Source: Paenibacillus lycopersici
GTDB taxonomy: Bacteria; Bacillota; Bacilli; Paenibacillales; Paenibacillaceae
DNA length: 64,000 nucleotides
Direction: 5' to 3'
NCBI RefSeq assembly: GCF_010119935.1
Contig: NZ_CP048209.1
Coordinates: 1,036,001 to 1,100,000, forward strand
Shown here: piece after piece, positions 27,082 through 35,847 of the stretch
How positions within the stretch are numbered: the stretch's first letter is position 1
Layout: every line of letters starts with the position of its first letter
The notes under the pieces: model-generated
Database searches by the model: none
The model's input: the letters and a program-made list of their open reading frames with translations, nothing else
What the model was told of the DNA's origin: nothing
Program-made: the position numbers and the translations under genes

Positions 27082-27882
27082 ATGGCCGGTGCTATGCAGC
27101 GTGAAAATCTTGATGGGTTGGTTTGCTCTGGGCATCACCCGCACCGACCATTGGATAAGAACAAAAAGTGTGAAAAAATAGCTATACCTTCACAAAGAGG
27201 TGCATCAAATATTTATTTTCCTGTAATCCGTAGTGCAATATCTATTCCACCTTGGACTAACCCTATTAATGACATTATTAATGCCAATCGCAGGGTAATC
27301 GAGTCATATGAGGAGGATTTCGGTGAGGTTGGATTGCAAAAGGCATACGAAAAATTCTTTGCAAGCAAATACACAAGGCAAGAATTTGATGAGGCATATA
27401 CAAGGATTAAAAATAAAATTCAGGAATACACAGAAATTAAGGAAATGGAATATGCTGCAATAATAAATCACACCGATTTAGCTTATCAGCGGGATGTTAA
27501 ATACTTCAAGGCAGAAGAAGTACGCATTAATAATGGACTTGATAAATATTTCTCACGCATCATTAAGATTCATAGACTGCGAGAAGTTATGGTTTTACTT
27601 GGGTTCATGAGAATGGAAGCACCAGAACCTGAAGTTGACGAACCAAACCATATCTGCAAACTTAACAAAAAAGGAGGCCAAGAGTCTTGGCTTCCGGCTG
27701 TGGAGATAAATGGCGAAGGTATTTTTGTGGAATTTAATAAAAACCAAATTTCCCGATGGAAAAATACCCCCGAGGTAAAGAGGCTTTCCGAAAAATACAA
27801 GGACTACTATAATAAATTTTGTAATGACAAAGGCTGGACGATGTATAAAGAGAGAACAGCGGAATATATAAGTGGCGTATAG
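27082..27882 (+). pseudogene. DISARM DrmB fragment (DUF1998-type)
   Basis: A 266-residue fragment. CSGHHPHRP and then QRGASNIYFPVIRSAISIPP are hallmark segments of DrmB, the DUF1998-containing subunit shared by DISARM systems (normally about 600 residues). The Cys-rich N-terminal part is missing and the frame stops at 27882 before the C-terminal DUF1998 region. No DrmA, DrmC or DISARM methylase gene is nearby, so this is a relic. It abuts the reversed RT fragment at about 27.07 kb. Confidence 0.7.
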
Positions 27883-28110
27883 GGTGAGCTTTCGAAGTTC
27901 AAAACCGATGAACAGCCTTACAAATATGGCTGGTGTAGCTGACTTTACTGGGTGTAACTACTATGCAACAAATTGTTATTTTGTTGACGGCTTGTTGACG
28001 AATATCGTCAACAAGCCGCTAAACTCAAACAAAACTAACAATACACGTTGGATAAACCCCTTATAAATCAAGGGTATTATCCATATAACACAGAATCCAA
28101 ACAACTCTCA
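27883..28110. other. Spacer before att copy B with a perfect inverted repeat
   Basis: No gene. CGGCTTGTTGACG at 27988-28000 and its exact complement at 28006-28018 form a 13-bp hairpin with loop AATAT and no T-run. It could be a terminator stem for a lost gene or a recombinase site. Confidence 0.45.
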
Positions 28111-28195
28111 CATGCTCCCGCATACAACACACGTTGAAAACGTCGCGTTGCTTGTGAAGAGTGTTACAGATGCTTAGAACCCTTGATATATAAGG
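28058..28195. repeat. Inverted repeats bracketing att copy B
   Basis: CCTTATAAATCAAGGGT at 28058-28074 and ACCCTTGATATATAAGG at 28179-28195 are complementary except for one base and lie symmetrically around att copy B. This is the layout of paired recombinase-binding sites, or the stem of a large hairpin. Confidence 0.55.
28117..28159 (+). repeat. rlmD 3'-end attachment repeat, copy B
   Basis: Starts CCCGCATAC. With the preceding ATGCTC it encodes MLPHTTHVENVALLVK, a rlmD C-terminus in frame to a TAG at about 28177. It is the most diverged copy at DNA level but clearly a coding remnant. Confidence 0.85.
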
Positions 28196-28307
28196 GTTTA
28201 TAAATTGAACGGCGTTTCTGTAGTTAGTGCAACAGACGGTTTCTAAGAGAGTTGCCGTAAAGTTGCCGTAAATCTGCATGTAAAAGCAAAACAAAAGAGC
28301 ATAAAAA

Positions 28308-28350
28308 ACGAAAAGACGTTGGGGGGAACATTACTCCAACGTCTTTTCGT
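28308..28350 (-). terminator. Integrase terminator overlapping the integrase stop codon
   Basis: ACGAAAAGACGTTGG at 28308 and CCAACGTCTTTTCGT at 28336 form a perfect 15-bp stem. On the minus strand it is followed by TTTTTT. The integrase stop at 28331 lies in the loop. Confidence 0.85.
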
Positions 28351-29554
28351 CTGATTGTTTGCTCTTCGTAGTGAACAAGTTTTCGAACTTATCGGCAGCG
28401 GCTTGATCGGCGGAACGGAGGGCATGTCCATAAATGTTCATAGTGGTTGTGATGCTTCCATGTCCAAGTCGATCGGCGATTACTTTTGCGTGAACGCCTT
28501 GATTAATGAGCAATGTTGCCGATGTATGTCGTAGATCGTGAAAGCGGATATAACGGAAACCGTTCTTTTTAATGAATTGCCGGAACCATAAGTAAGGGCG
28601 TTCATGGTGAAAGGCTCTGCCGTCCGCATGGGCGAATACAAAAAAGCGTTCTCCACCTAGCCATGCGTCACCGAGCGAATTCCGCTCCGTAATTCGGTAC
28701 GTGTAATATTTGCGTAATTCCTCTTGTACAGAGACGGGGAGCGACACTTTGCGTTTGGAATTTTTCGTTTTCGGTTCCTTTACGATGACTTCTCCTTTCA
28801 AAGAAATAGAGATGCTTTGCTGTACATCGACAACACCGGTGTCCCAATCAATGTGCTTCCATTCCAGCCCAAGTAGTTCGCCACGCCTCATCCCTGTGGT
28901 CAGAGCCAGTGTGATCATCATCTGCCAATGTAATGGCTCCCGCTGAAGTGCCTGTAACATTGTTCTTATTTCTTCTTCATCGTACGGGACAACTTCCTTA
29001 TAAACCACTTTTGGCTTCTTCACTTCTGCCGCTGGATTATCTTTGATGACTTTCCATTCAACCGCGCGCGAGAATATGTTTTTCAATATCCGATGATTCA
29101 TTTGGATTGATCCAGACGATAGCGTGCCTGCCTTATCGTCTTTCCGGCTCCCCTCTTTCCCCAATGATTCGAGAAAATCAACAATGTGCAAAGGTCTTAT
29201 TTGATCGAGTTGCAAATTGCCGAACGCTGATAAGATGCGTGTGTTTAGGTTCACCATGTACGAGTGGAGAGTTTTCCGCTCGAGGTGCTTGTCCGCATAT
29301 TTGTCTTTCCACAACCCGACAAATTGGCTAAACGTTAGCTTTGCTGGGGCGATGTAGTTTCCCGCCTCGACTTCTTCTTTGAATTTAAGCCACTCTTGAT
29401 CCAAAAATATTTCTAAGCGCTTGGGAGCTCGTAAAATGCGTTCATCTTCTACCGTAACCGTTTTTGTGCGTCGGGTGTATTTGCCTTTTACACCGCGTCC
29501 AAGGCTGATAGTGAGTTCAAATGAATTATTACCTCGTTTACGATAGTTTGCCAT
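28331..29554 (-). CDS. int: Tyrosine integrase of the rlmD-site element
   Basis: Site-specific recombinase of 407 residues. It has an arm-binding N-terminus beginning MANYRKRGNNSFELTISLGR, a SAM-like core-binding domain (about 75-175) and a catalytic domain with Arg in TTGMRRGELLGL, HDLRHTSA, LGHGSITTT and the nucleophile Tyr in MNIYGHA. ATG 29554 is chosen since AAAAGGAGCG precedes it; the frame upstream overlaps the excisionase gene. Its 3' end lies about 170 bp from att copy B, the usual position of an integrase next to its attachment site. Confidence 0.93.
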   Translation of the reverse strand: MANYRKRGNNSFELTISLGRGVKGKYTRRTKTVTVEDERILRAPKRLEIFLDQEWLKFKEEVEAGNYIAPAKLTFSQFVGLWKDKYADKHLERKTLHSYMVNLNTRILSAFGNLQLDQIRPLHIVDFLESLGKEGSRKDDKAGTLSSGSIQMNHRILKNIFSRAVEWKVIKDNPAAEVKKPKVVYKEVVPYDEEEIRTMLQALQREPLHWQMMITLALTTGMRRGELLGLEWKHIDWDTGVVDVQQSISISLKGEVIVKEPKTKNSKRKVSLPVSVQEELRKYYTYRITERNSLGDAWLGGERFFVFAHADGRAFHHERPYLWFRQFIKKNGFRYIRFHDLRHTSATLLINQGVHAKVIADRLGHGSITTTMNIYGHALRSADQAAADKFENLFTTKSKQSDEKTLE

Positions 29555-29678
29555 GGTGTTGACGCTCCTTTTAAATGATTTTTGAAAGCAATTACTTTCT
29601 ATGTAAAAATGAGAAACAGGTTCGACGATACCCCATTTTGTTTTCAACGCATGGTCCACTACCCAATGCTCGCGTCGT

Positions 29679-29864
29679 TTAGAGCAATTCACCAGCCAAC
29701 CATTTTTCGAGCGTTGGACGATAGAAAATAATCCTACTTCTTGCTCTTGTATGAGGCAGTTGTCCAGACGCGCACATGTTATAGATCGTCGCAGTCGATA
29801 AACCAATCATTTCTGATGCTTCCTTTACCGTTAAAGTGACTTTATCCATTTGAATTTTTGCCAT
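29679..29864 (-). CDS. Excisionase-like helix-turn-helix protein
   Basis: A 61-residue MerR/excisionase-type HTH: LTVKEASEMIGLSTATIYNM followed by GQLPHTRARSRIIFYRPTLE, ending in a helix. It lies just upstream of int on the same strand, where it probably acts as recombination directionality factor. ATG 29864 follows GGAGG. Confidence 0.8.
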   Translation of the reverse strand: MAKIQMDKVTLTVKEASEMIGLSTATIYNMCASGQLPHTRARSRIIFYRPTLEKWLAGELL

Positions 29865-29910
29865 TATGATAACCTCCGATGTTTTTATTTGATGAATGAT
29901 TAATGAGCGT

Positions 29911-29925
29911 GTAAAGCGCTTACTA
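29911..29925. promoter_or_regulatory. Repressor operator copy 1
   Basis: GTAAAGCGCTTACTA, with the palindromic core AAGCGCTT, shared with the copies near 31.4 kb. It lies upstream of the excisionase-int operon. Confidence 0.6.
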
Positions 29926-30065
29926 ACGTGCCCCGCTTTAAGTATAGCGATACCGCGCTAAGAAATCAATTATGATTTTGTATATCGCTTACTGTGTTGG
30001 GCATAAAGTATATAGGGAGTGATGTGTAAGGAACTTGGCACATAGCTAAGCAATCTTAGAAATAT

Positions 30066-30440
30066 TTACGGTATATCGACGAGACAATTAGCTACAGACC
30101 TGCGGAGCTCGCAGGCTTGAAGAAACACATGATATTGCTCCTGCGACCAGGTTGAAAGGGCTACATTGAGAGCAAATGCTGAGTGGTTGTTGTAGAGATT
30201 CAGTCCCGCATGTACCAAGTGAGCAAGACCGACTGGTAATCTTGAGTGATCGTCTGTTTCAAAAAACCAGTCGAATGGACCATGATTGTCGGAAACGGGA
30301 TTGCGAGAGCAGTATTCAAAAACTTCAGGATGCGCGACAACATAGAAGCCAGTTTGATACTCGGCATTGGAATTAGCTATCGGATATTGCATTAATAGCC
30401 AATGAAAATTCTGCTGGTGCTTGTCGTTGATAAAGTACAT
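30066..30440 (-). CDS. DUF6075-like protein
   Basis: A 124-residue protein, function unknown. MYFINDKHQQNFHWLL at the start, YVVAHPEVFEYC and GPFDWFFE in the middle resemble the DUF6075 family found on mobile elements of Bacillales. ATG 30440 is preferred over an upstream start because GGAGGCAACG precedes it. A paralogue is the next gene upstream. Confidence 0.65.
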   Translation of the reverse strand: MYFINDKHQQNFHWLLMQYPIANSNAEYQTGFYVVAHPEVFEYCSRNPVSDNHGPFDWFFETDDHSRLPVGLAHLVHAGLNLYNNHSAFALNVALSTWSQEQYHVFLQACELRRSVANCLVDIP

Positions 30441-30635
30441 ATCGTTGCCTCCTCGTAGATGATGATGATGTTGGTATTGAAGAACCAACAGGATTCAGAC
30501 CACAAGAAGCGATCTGAGCTTGTTTCGCCGCACGAACAGCGAACAAATAAAGATTTTGGTAATAATAATGAAAAGCAGAAAAGTGTCAATCATTTATTCT
30601 GCTGGTATTAGTGCGCGAAGGTTACAACGCATTTT

Positions 30636-31049
30636 TTATTGAAGCGTATAAAACGATGAAACTTCAATTAATGTGTCATCGTCGCCGTCGCGGATCTTAC
30701 AAGCTTGTTCGAATGTAAGTGTAATTTCTTCGCTCCAGCTTGCTGAAGGCATGGTCTTCTTATGATCTCTATACAGCCTTATTCCCGCACGAGCTAATTG
30801 AAGATAGCTCCCAGAGAGATCACACTCTCTCCCTGTTTGGTAGATCCGTAGTAATGGACAATCTCTTAACTCCCTCAATCTTAGCCAATTCCTGTCACAA
30901 CTATCGTAAATCACAGGGTGTGCAGCGATATAAAGACTGGATTGAAATCTTGGCATTGGGAGTACCCAAGCAAGAGCCTCGGTAAAGGAATAATTCCAAT
31001 GAAGTAATTTACGGAAATTTGCTTCATGAAGCTCATTTACAAAGTACAT
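30636..31049 (-). CDS. DUF6075-like protein, paralogue
   Basis: A 137-residue paralogue of the downstream gene: MYFVNELHEANFRKLLHWNY, SSLYIAAHPVIYDSC and the C-terminal EEITLTFEQACKIRDG line up with it. ATG 31049 follows GGAGGAAC. The pair suggests duplication within the element or recruitment of two variants. Function unknown. Confidence 0.65.
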   Translation of the reverse strand: MYFVNELHEANFRKLLHWNYSFTEALAWVLPMPRFQSSLYIAAHPVIYDSCDRNWLRLRELRDCPLLRIYQTGRECDLSGSYLQLARAGIRLYRDHKKTMPSASWSEEITLTFEQACKIRDGDDDTLIEVSSFYTLQ

Positions 31050-31133
31050 AATTAGTTCCTCCGATCTTTTAGTTGCTGATTATATAAAGAGCAAAAGTGG
31101 GGAGTGGGATTGGTTACCACTCCCTGAAATTGT

Positions 31134-31343
31134 TTAGGAAGCTACCTGTCCTTCGAACCAACTAATGAAGTTCTTTTTACTGAAACGGATGCTGCGACCT
31201 ATCTTGACGTAATGGAACTCCTTGCGTTCGATCAGCTCGTATGCCTGCGCTCTTCCGATACCGAGGAAATGTTTCAGGTCATCGACGGTCATTACCTCTG
31301 GAAGTCCGTCCACGTTCATGTATTTCGTATTGTTTTTTGCCAT
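31134..31343 (-). CDS. AlpA/excisionase-like DNA-binding protein
   Basis: A 69-residue winged HTH: MTVDDLKHFLGIGRAQAYEL followed by KIGRSIRFSKKNFISWFEGQ, typical of the helix_turn_helix_17 (excisionase-family) domain. ATG 31343 follows GGAGGCAATC. It is divergent from the repressor gene and probably under its control through the operators between them. Confidence 0.8.
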   Translation of the reverse strand: MAKNNTKYMNVDGLPEVMTVDDLKHFLGIGRAQAYELIERKEFHYVKIGRSIRFSKKNFISWFEGQVAS

Positions 31344-31371
31344 TGAGATTGCCTCCTATGAGTTATGTAAT

Positions 31372-31484
31372 GAGTGCTTATTGAATATAATATGATATCG
31401 TAAAGTGCTTATTAACCATTTACAGTTTTCATTATAGCGGTGTTGTGATAATATAGCAATAGCGAGATTGTAAAGTGCTTATTC
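31372..31484. promoter_or_regulatory. Divergent regulatory region with three operator copies
   Basis: GAGTGCTTATT (31372), GTAAAGTGCTTATTA (31400) and GTAAAGTGCTTATTC (31470) share the motif of operator copy 1 at 29911. The spacing is 28 and 70 bp. They lie between the AlpA-like gene and the Xre repressor gene. Confidence 0.65.
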
Positions 31485-31514
31485 AAATATGTTTCGATAT
31501 TAGGAGATGGATAT

Positions 31515-32138
31515 ATGGACTTTGGTGTTTGGCTAAGAAATAATAGGAATAAACACGGATTATCGACAAGACAATTGGCTGCGGCTTGTGGAGTATCACA
31601 GTCTTATATGAGTCAAGTCGAGCGAGGAAATATCCAAAAGCCGGGCATTGATGTATTGAAGAAAATTATGGCTTATTTCGAAGTGGAAGATCCGGAGGAA
31701 TTGCTTAAACAGTATGGATTTATTAACGATGGCGATACCATAAAAATCGAAAATATTATTGATGACGATGGGGCTAAACGGAACGAGCTATTAGAGTATT
31801 TAGTAAGAGAAATGAACAGCATGGACTTCGAACAGTTGGAAGCTATAAAGCTTTTTTATAAATATCAGGATACATTTATAAAAATAAGTAAGATTGAGAA
31901 GTCATCGATTGATCTAAATGCTAAAACACCAATGAGAACGATAAATGAGTTTATTGAATTTCTTTTTGATAAATATGTGGTCAAGCGAGCGGTTAAACGC
32001 GCAGATGAACCAATTGTAGAAACAGAACAAATCGTGGATTGGAAAGACAATTCGAAATCGAAGCTGGATATCCAGTATTATCAAATTCCTAATGAAAAAA
32101 CAAAAACGATAATAATTAATAATGAGAAGGAATATTAA
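31515..32138 (+). CDS. Xre-family repressor
   Basis: Probable element repressor of 207 residues. The N-terminal HTH reads LSTRQLAAACGVSQSYMSQV followed by ERGNIQKPGIDVLKKI; a ~140-residue helical C-terminal domain follows with no peptidase dyad visible. It begins with ATG 31515 after TAGGAGATGG. It is divergent from the AlpA-like gene. Its terminator hairpin begins within the stop codon. Confidence 0.85.
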   Translation: MDFGVWLRNNRNKHGLSTRQLAAACGVSQSYMSQVERGNIQKPGIDVLKKIMAYFEVEDPEELLKQYGFINDGDTIKIENIIDDDGAKRNELLEYLVREMNSMDFEQLEAIKLFYKYQDTFIKISKIEKSSIDLNAKTPMRTINEFIEFLFDKYVVKRAVKRADEPIVETEQIVDWKDNSKSKLDIQYYQIPNEKTKTIIINNEKEY

Positions 32139-32182
32139 GCAAAGAAGCAGCCGAGGCGTGATGCCGAGGCTGCTTCTTTGCT
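32138..32182. terminator. Strong hairpin between convergent repressor and replication operon
   Basis: AGCAAAGAAGCAGCC at 32138 and its perfect 15-bp complement at 32168-32182. It can serve both directions, although T-runs are short. Confidence 0.75.
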
Positions 32183-32333
32183 ACGAAAATAAAAACGAAT
32201 ATTGCAAATCAGGAAAATGACGATTTAATTGCTTCGTCAGCAAAAGGTGGGGATCGGATTCGACTTCGGCTTTGACAAGACATAGCCCACACTTCGCCGT
32301 TTCGCATGAACTCTTTGAATGCCAGCTTGTATT

Positions 32334-33800
32334 TCACGGTACATTTACCTCGATTGACTCACCAATCGCTGGGGGAATTGATAAAGCTGGATATTGGTTA
32401 TTGCCAACTGACTGGATAGGCGGAATGGCATTCATGTGTTCATCAAATATCGGAAATTCGATTTTTATGCGCTTATCAAATAAATCCAAGGCAGCCGGAG
32501 CTAGAATTCGGCTTCGAGCGCGCTCGTTTATATCGGAGAAGCTATAGTTGCCGATCCGTTGCCGCTTGTAATCGAAAGGGAAGGGCAATTCCACATCCTT
32601 GAGCCCATATCTATTTTTGTTGATGTAGCAATACAGATTAGGATGAATACCTGGCAGAAGCGGATCGGATTTCTTTTTAAACATGATGAGCACAGATGCG
32701 GCATCGTCCTTAAGCTTGGATGTGTTCTTCAATTTGCTATTGCCAGGATCGTGTAAATCAGCTGTAATCTGCGAAAGCCAAACGAAAGCAAATCCTTTAC
32801 CTTTGACGCATTGACGAATTAAATCGGATACTTCGGCATATCGTTCGTAATCGCCGTTGGCTTTAGGCTTATCAGCTTTGCATAATTGGAAGTAATCGTA
32901 GAACACGAGATCAAAGCCTTGCTCCTCGGCATACTCCAGCCGCTGACACAACTTTTCTGCTGATAGTATTTGATTTTCCAAGACAAGTCTTCCGTCGAGA
33001 AATTGTGTTAGCAGCCGGATAGCCTTTTCTTTAGTTGAAGCAAAGCTCTCAGGGGTGTCGTCTAATCGGTTTTCGAGTCGCCAATGTGCTTCTTCTATTC
33101 CAGAAATGATAGCTAGTGCCTTGAAGACAAGGTTCATGGCATCCATCTCTTGCGTTAAAATAAGCACCTTATAGCCAGCCTCTGCTGCTTTCGCGGCACA
33201 ATTGACCATTGTCGTCGTTTTGCCGACGCCTGAACCAGCTGCGATCACGTTTGGTTCTCCACGATAGAATTTGCAATACTGGTCCAGCTCTTTAAGAAAC
33301 GTTGGTATAGCTTGTTTTCTTTTTTCTTGCTTGTAATGCTCAGCAATAATCTCCTCGGCTGAAGTGTTTTCAAACTGGATTCTGGTATCCTTAACAGCTA
33401 ATAGCTTCCGGGCATAATCCAGATCGGCGCTTTCTTTGTCAGTTGCTTTGTTTCGTTGCTCCATATATTCTTGTTGAAGCGCTTCGAGCTGTTGTTGTCG
33501 TTTGATTGTGGCTAAGTCAGTTACAAAGAGCTTGAAGTTGGCTTCATGATCAGCATCTTGAATCGCGATATAAGTCGTGACGATAGCGTTGGCTTCAGCA
33601 TCATTGTTAGCTAACCGCTGAACCATTTCAGCAGTTAGCCTGCTATTTGCTTTCATCGAGCTACACATTCGATATACTAGCTGGCGAACTGGATTGGTAA
33701 AATCCTGCTCGGTAATGTTATGTTGTTGAAGCGTCTTCCACAGCCCCAAATTCGCACACAAACCCTTTAAAATTCCAATTTCAGTCTTCTCTCTTGTCAT
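32334..33800 (-). CDS. DnaB-like replicative helicase
   Basis: Helicase of 488 residues encoded by the element. The N-terminal domain is followed by a RecA-like core with Walker A AAGSGVGKTTTMV, Walker B VFYDYFQL and the glutamine-rich VWLSQITAD. ATG 33800 follows GGGGGGATAC. It is the last gene of a four-gene replication operon (small protein, replication protein, loader, helicase). It implies autonomous or induced replication of the element. Confidence 0.88.
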   Translation of the reverse strand: MTREKTEIGILKGLCANLGLWKTLQQHNITEQDFTNPVRQLVYRMCSSMKANSRLTAEMVQRLANNDAEANAIVTTYIAIQDADHEANFKLFVTDLATIKRQQQLEALQQEYMEQRNKATDKESADLDYARKLLAVKDTRIQFENTSAEEIIAEHYKQEKRKQAIPTFLKELDQYCKFYRGEPNVIAAGSGVGKTTTMVNCAAKAAEAGYKVLILTQEMDAMNLVFKALAIISGIEEAHWRLENRLDDTPESFASTKEKAIRLLTQFLDGRLVLENQILSAEKLCQRLEYAEEQGFDLVFYDYFQLCKADKPKANGDYERYAEVSDLIRQCVKGKGFAFVWLSQITADLHDPGNSKLKNTSKLKDDAASVLIMFKKKSDPLLPGIHPNLYCYINKNRYGLKDVELPFPFDYKRQRIGNYSFSDINERARSRILAPAALDLFDKRIKIEFPIFDEHMNAIPPIQSVGNNQYPALSIPPAIGESIEVNVP

Positions 33801-33820
33801 AATGTATCCCCCCGTATGAT

Positions 33821-34534
33821 TTATGGAATCAGATCTATCCTGGGATCTGATTTGCTCTGTCGTAAATTACCCTCCATAAAGGCGTATATTTTCGAATCAC
33901 CTTTCAGTAAGGCGTTTGTAATCCGTGCATTAGGATATGCCTTCTTCATATCCGCAATTTTGTAGTTGCTTGTTACCATCAGTAAACCTTTATGCGTGCG
34001 AATAATGGAGTCCAGCTTATTCATGACGCTCATATATTCGAAGTCTTCATAATTTTCCACGCCTAAATCGTCAAGAACGATAATGTCTGATTCAGCGATC
34101 TGTGCTTCAATCAGTGGCTTTACGTTTTTGTCCTTCAGCCAATCACGAATTTTGCGTAAATCGATAAATACACTCTTATACTTTCGATACGCAGCCATTA
34201 GCAGCAAAGTGGAAACGTACTGTGTTTTTCCGAAGCCTGTATCAGATATGAAAATTAGATGCCAGCGGTGGTCGATCATGTGTTTCAACTCACGGGTATG
34301 GATTTCCAATAGCTCAAGGAGTCGTATCGACTTCGCCGCCTGTGTTTGCATAATCGGATTGTGTGATAGCTGGGATGGAAAAAGCATATGGCTTAGCTCT
34401 GCTCCGGATTGCTTGTAAAGCTCATATGCCTTGTGAATATCAGCGCAGGAACAGAAATCGTAAACGTCTCCGTCAATGATGATCTGACCTAAGCCATCAC
34501 AAGCCGGATTAGCAATTATACATTTCGTATTCAT
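33821..34534 (-). CDS. DnaC/IstB-like helicase loader ATPase
   Basis: AAA+ ATPase of 237 residues: Walker A SDTGFGKTQYVSTLL, Walker B DIIVLDDLGVE, plus LLMVTSNYKI. A short Cys-containing N-terminus (CIIANPACDGLGQI, DFCSCAD) may bind metal. It lies between the helicase and the replication-protein genes with gaps of 20 and 9 bp. It likely loads the element's own DnaB. Confidence 0.85.
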   Translation of the reverse strand: MNTKCIIANPACDGLGQIIIDGDVYDFCSCADIHKAYELYKQSGAELSHMLFPSQLSHNPIMQTQAAKSIRLLELLEIHTRELKHMIDHRWHLIFISDTGFGKTQYVSTLLLMAAYRKYKSVFIDLRKIRDWLKDKNVKPLIEAQIAESDIIVLDDLGVENYEDFEYMSVMNKLDSIIRTHKGLLMVTSNYKIADMKKAYPNARITNALLKGDSKIYAFMEGNLRQSKSDPRIDLIP

Positions 34535-34543
34535 GGTGTCCTC

Positions 34544-35572
34544 CTATTCAAATAAGCCGGTAGTTGTCGCAAAATCGCTAGGGCTTGAATGATCCTGCAA
34601 TGCTGTCTTCTTGCTCTTGCTGATCTTGTCAGCAGGGATATAGCTCATCAATCGCTTATGAGCCTCAATTACATAGCTGTGGAAATCAGGATTAAGTATC
34701 TCATGATCATCCGATTCCGCTAGATATATGGCACTGCATATTGTCTTTGGTTTATAAATAGTGTCGCTAGAGCGCATATCGTCAAGCCAGATTAGCTCAT
34801 CATCCGTTGGGAAGGTACCAAACACATTCATATAAGTGGAGAGGATCTTTAGCATACTGTCACGTTGCGTTTTGGTTGCATAATGCTTCCAACCTTTTGT
34901 GGAAATCAAAGCATCGAAAACTGTTTTAGTCGTTGGATTGGTTTCCAAAAGCTGAATAGCTCTTTGCGTCAATGCGTATTCGCGTTTAGACCCGATTGAC
35001 GAGATATATGCTGTTAGGGCACTGGTAGGGGAAGTAACTCCTGCTGGTGCTTGTTTTTTTTGTGGTTGACGAAGCCTCTGGTTGTCTTTGCTGCTAGGCG
35101 AAGAATACAAGGTATTCTTGTTTTTTATATCTGTTGTATTATCTGAAGAAGTCTCTGGTAATGGCATGCCCATGCTGAGCCGCTCGTCTGTCCAAAGTGA
35201 ATGCTCCGACTGTTCATTTTGAACAGATGATCTGATCAGTCTTCGATTTAGCTGGTCGTAATCGATGCTGTACCATTTGGTGTTGTCGATTTTGAGCTGA
35301 TTATAATTTCCGGTTATAACGATACCAGCCTTCTCAAGATTGCCGATAATCCGTCTAATTGTACTGATGGACCAGAAGCTGAATTGCTTTTGCCATTCTT
35401 CATACGTGTTATATACCCACATTCGATTGTCGCGTTTATGCATGCTTTTCTGAAGCCAGTAGTGCATTTGTTGAAGCACAATGCTCTCATTCAATCCGAT
35501 CAAAACGGCTAGCGCTGGCAGGATGAGCAACGGATGCTCGTCGAGAAGCAGCTTATTAGTAATGGAATTCAT
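34544..35572 (-). CDS. Replication initiation/primosomal protein with winged helix
   Basis: A 342-residue protein. The N-terminal winged helix (about 20-115), with LPALAVLIGLNESIVLQQMH and WSISTIRRIIGNLEKAGIV, resembles phage and plasmid replication initiators such as phage O-like or DnaD-like proteins. The C-terminal half has a helical region around 190-300. Its ATG overlaps the stop of the upstream small gene (TAATG). Exact family is not assigned. Confidence 0.65.
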   Translation of the reverse strand: MNSITNKLLLDEHPLLILPALAVLIGLNESIVLQQMHYWLQKSMHKRDNRMWVYNTYEEWQKQFSFWSISTIRRIIGNLEKAGIVITGNYNQLKIDNTKWYSIDYDQLNRRLIRSSVQNEQSEHSLWTDERLSMGMPLPETSSDNTTDIKNKNTLYSSPSSKDNQRLRQPQKKQAPAGVTSPTSALTAYISSIGSKREYALTQRAIQLLETNPTTKTVFDALISTKGWKHYATKTQRDSMLKILSTYMNVFGTFPTDDELIWLDDMRSSDTIYKPKTICSAIYLAESDDHEILNPDFHSYVIEAHKRLMSYIPADKISKSKKTALQDHSSPSDFATTTGLFE

Positions 35573-35733
35573 TATTCGGCATCCTCCTTGTCCAAAAGCT
35601 GCATCATGTAAGCTTCTAGCACTTGCTGGATGGAGAGCCCCTTACGGGCACAGTATACCTTGAATGCTTTTCTGGTTTCTTCGTTGTTTGCATAAAATTT
35701 GATTTGTGGCTGTTGCTGTCTTTTTACTGACAT
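35572..35733 (-). CDS. Small ribbon-helix-helix-like protein, 53 residues
   Basis: Encodes MSVKRQQQPQIKFYANNEET, then a helix-turn-helix-like tail ending YMMQLLDKEDAE; the pattern (basic N-terminal strand then two helices with KGLSIQQVLEAY) suits a CopG/Arc-type regulator. ATG 35733 follows AAGGAGGTAT. Its stop overlaps the next start, so it leads the replication operon and may autoregulate it. Confidence 0.7.
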   Translation of the reverse strand: MSVKRQQQPQIKFYANNEETRKAFKVYCARKGLSIQQVLEAYMMQLLDKEDAE

Positions 35734-35752
35734 TTTTATACCTCCTTGTTTT

Positions 35753-35772
35753 GATGGTCATTTCTGACCATC
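35753..35772. promoter_or_regulatory. Palindromic operator before the replication operon
   Basis: GATGGTCA-TTTC-TGACCATC, a perfect palindrome 20 bp upstream of the small regulator gene, with a further TGACC half-site beside it. It is a probable autoregulatory site. Confidence 0.55.
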
Positions 35773-35847
35773 TGACCTTATAGTTGAGCCGGAAATTAAA
35801 TAGTCCTTTTTAGAGAGCTGATTTTTTTTCGTGAATGCTATGGAAGT

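Larger units (their letters stand above)
23660..28111. mobile_element. Left accretion segment: remnant integrative island with defence genes
   Basis: AT-rich 4.5-kb segment between rlmD 3'-end copies A and B. It has no integrase of its own. It carries gene fragments truncated at abrupt junctions (TOPRIM nuclease, IS3 tail, reverse transcriptase, DrmB) around an apparently intact DarT-DarG pair. Read as the eroded product of one or more earlier integrations. Confidence 0.65.
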
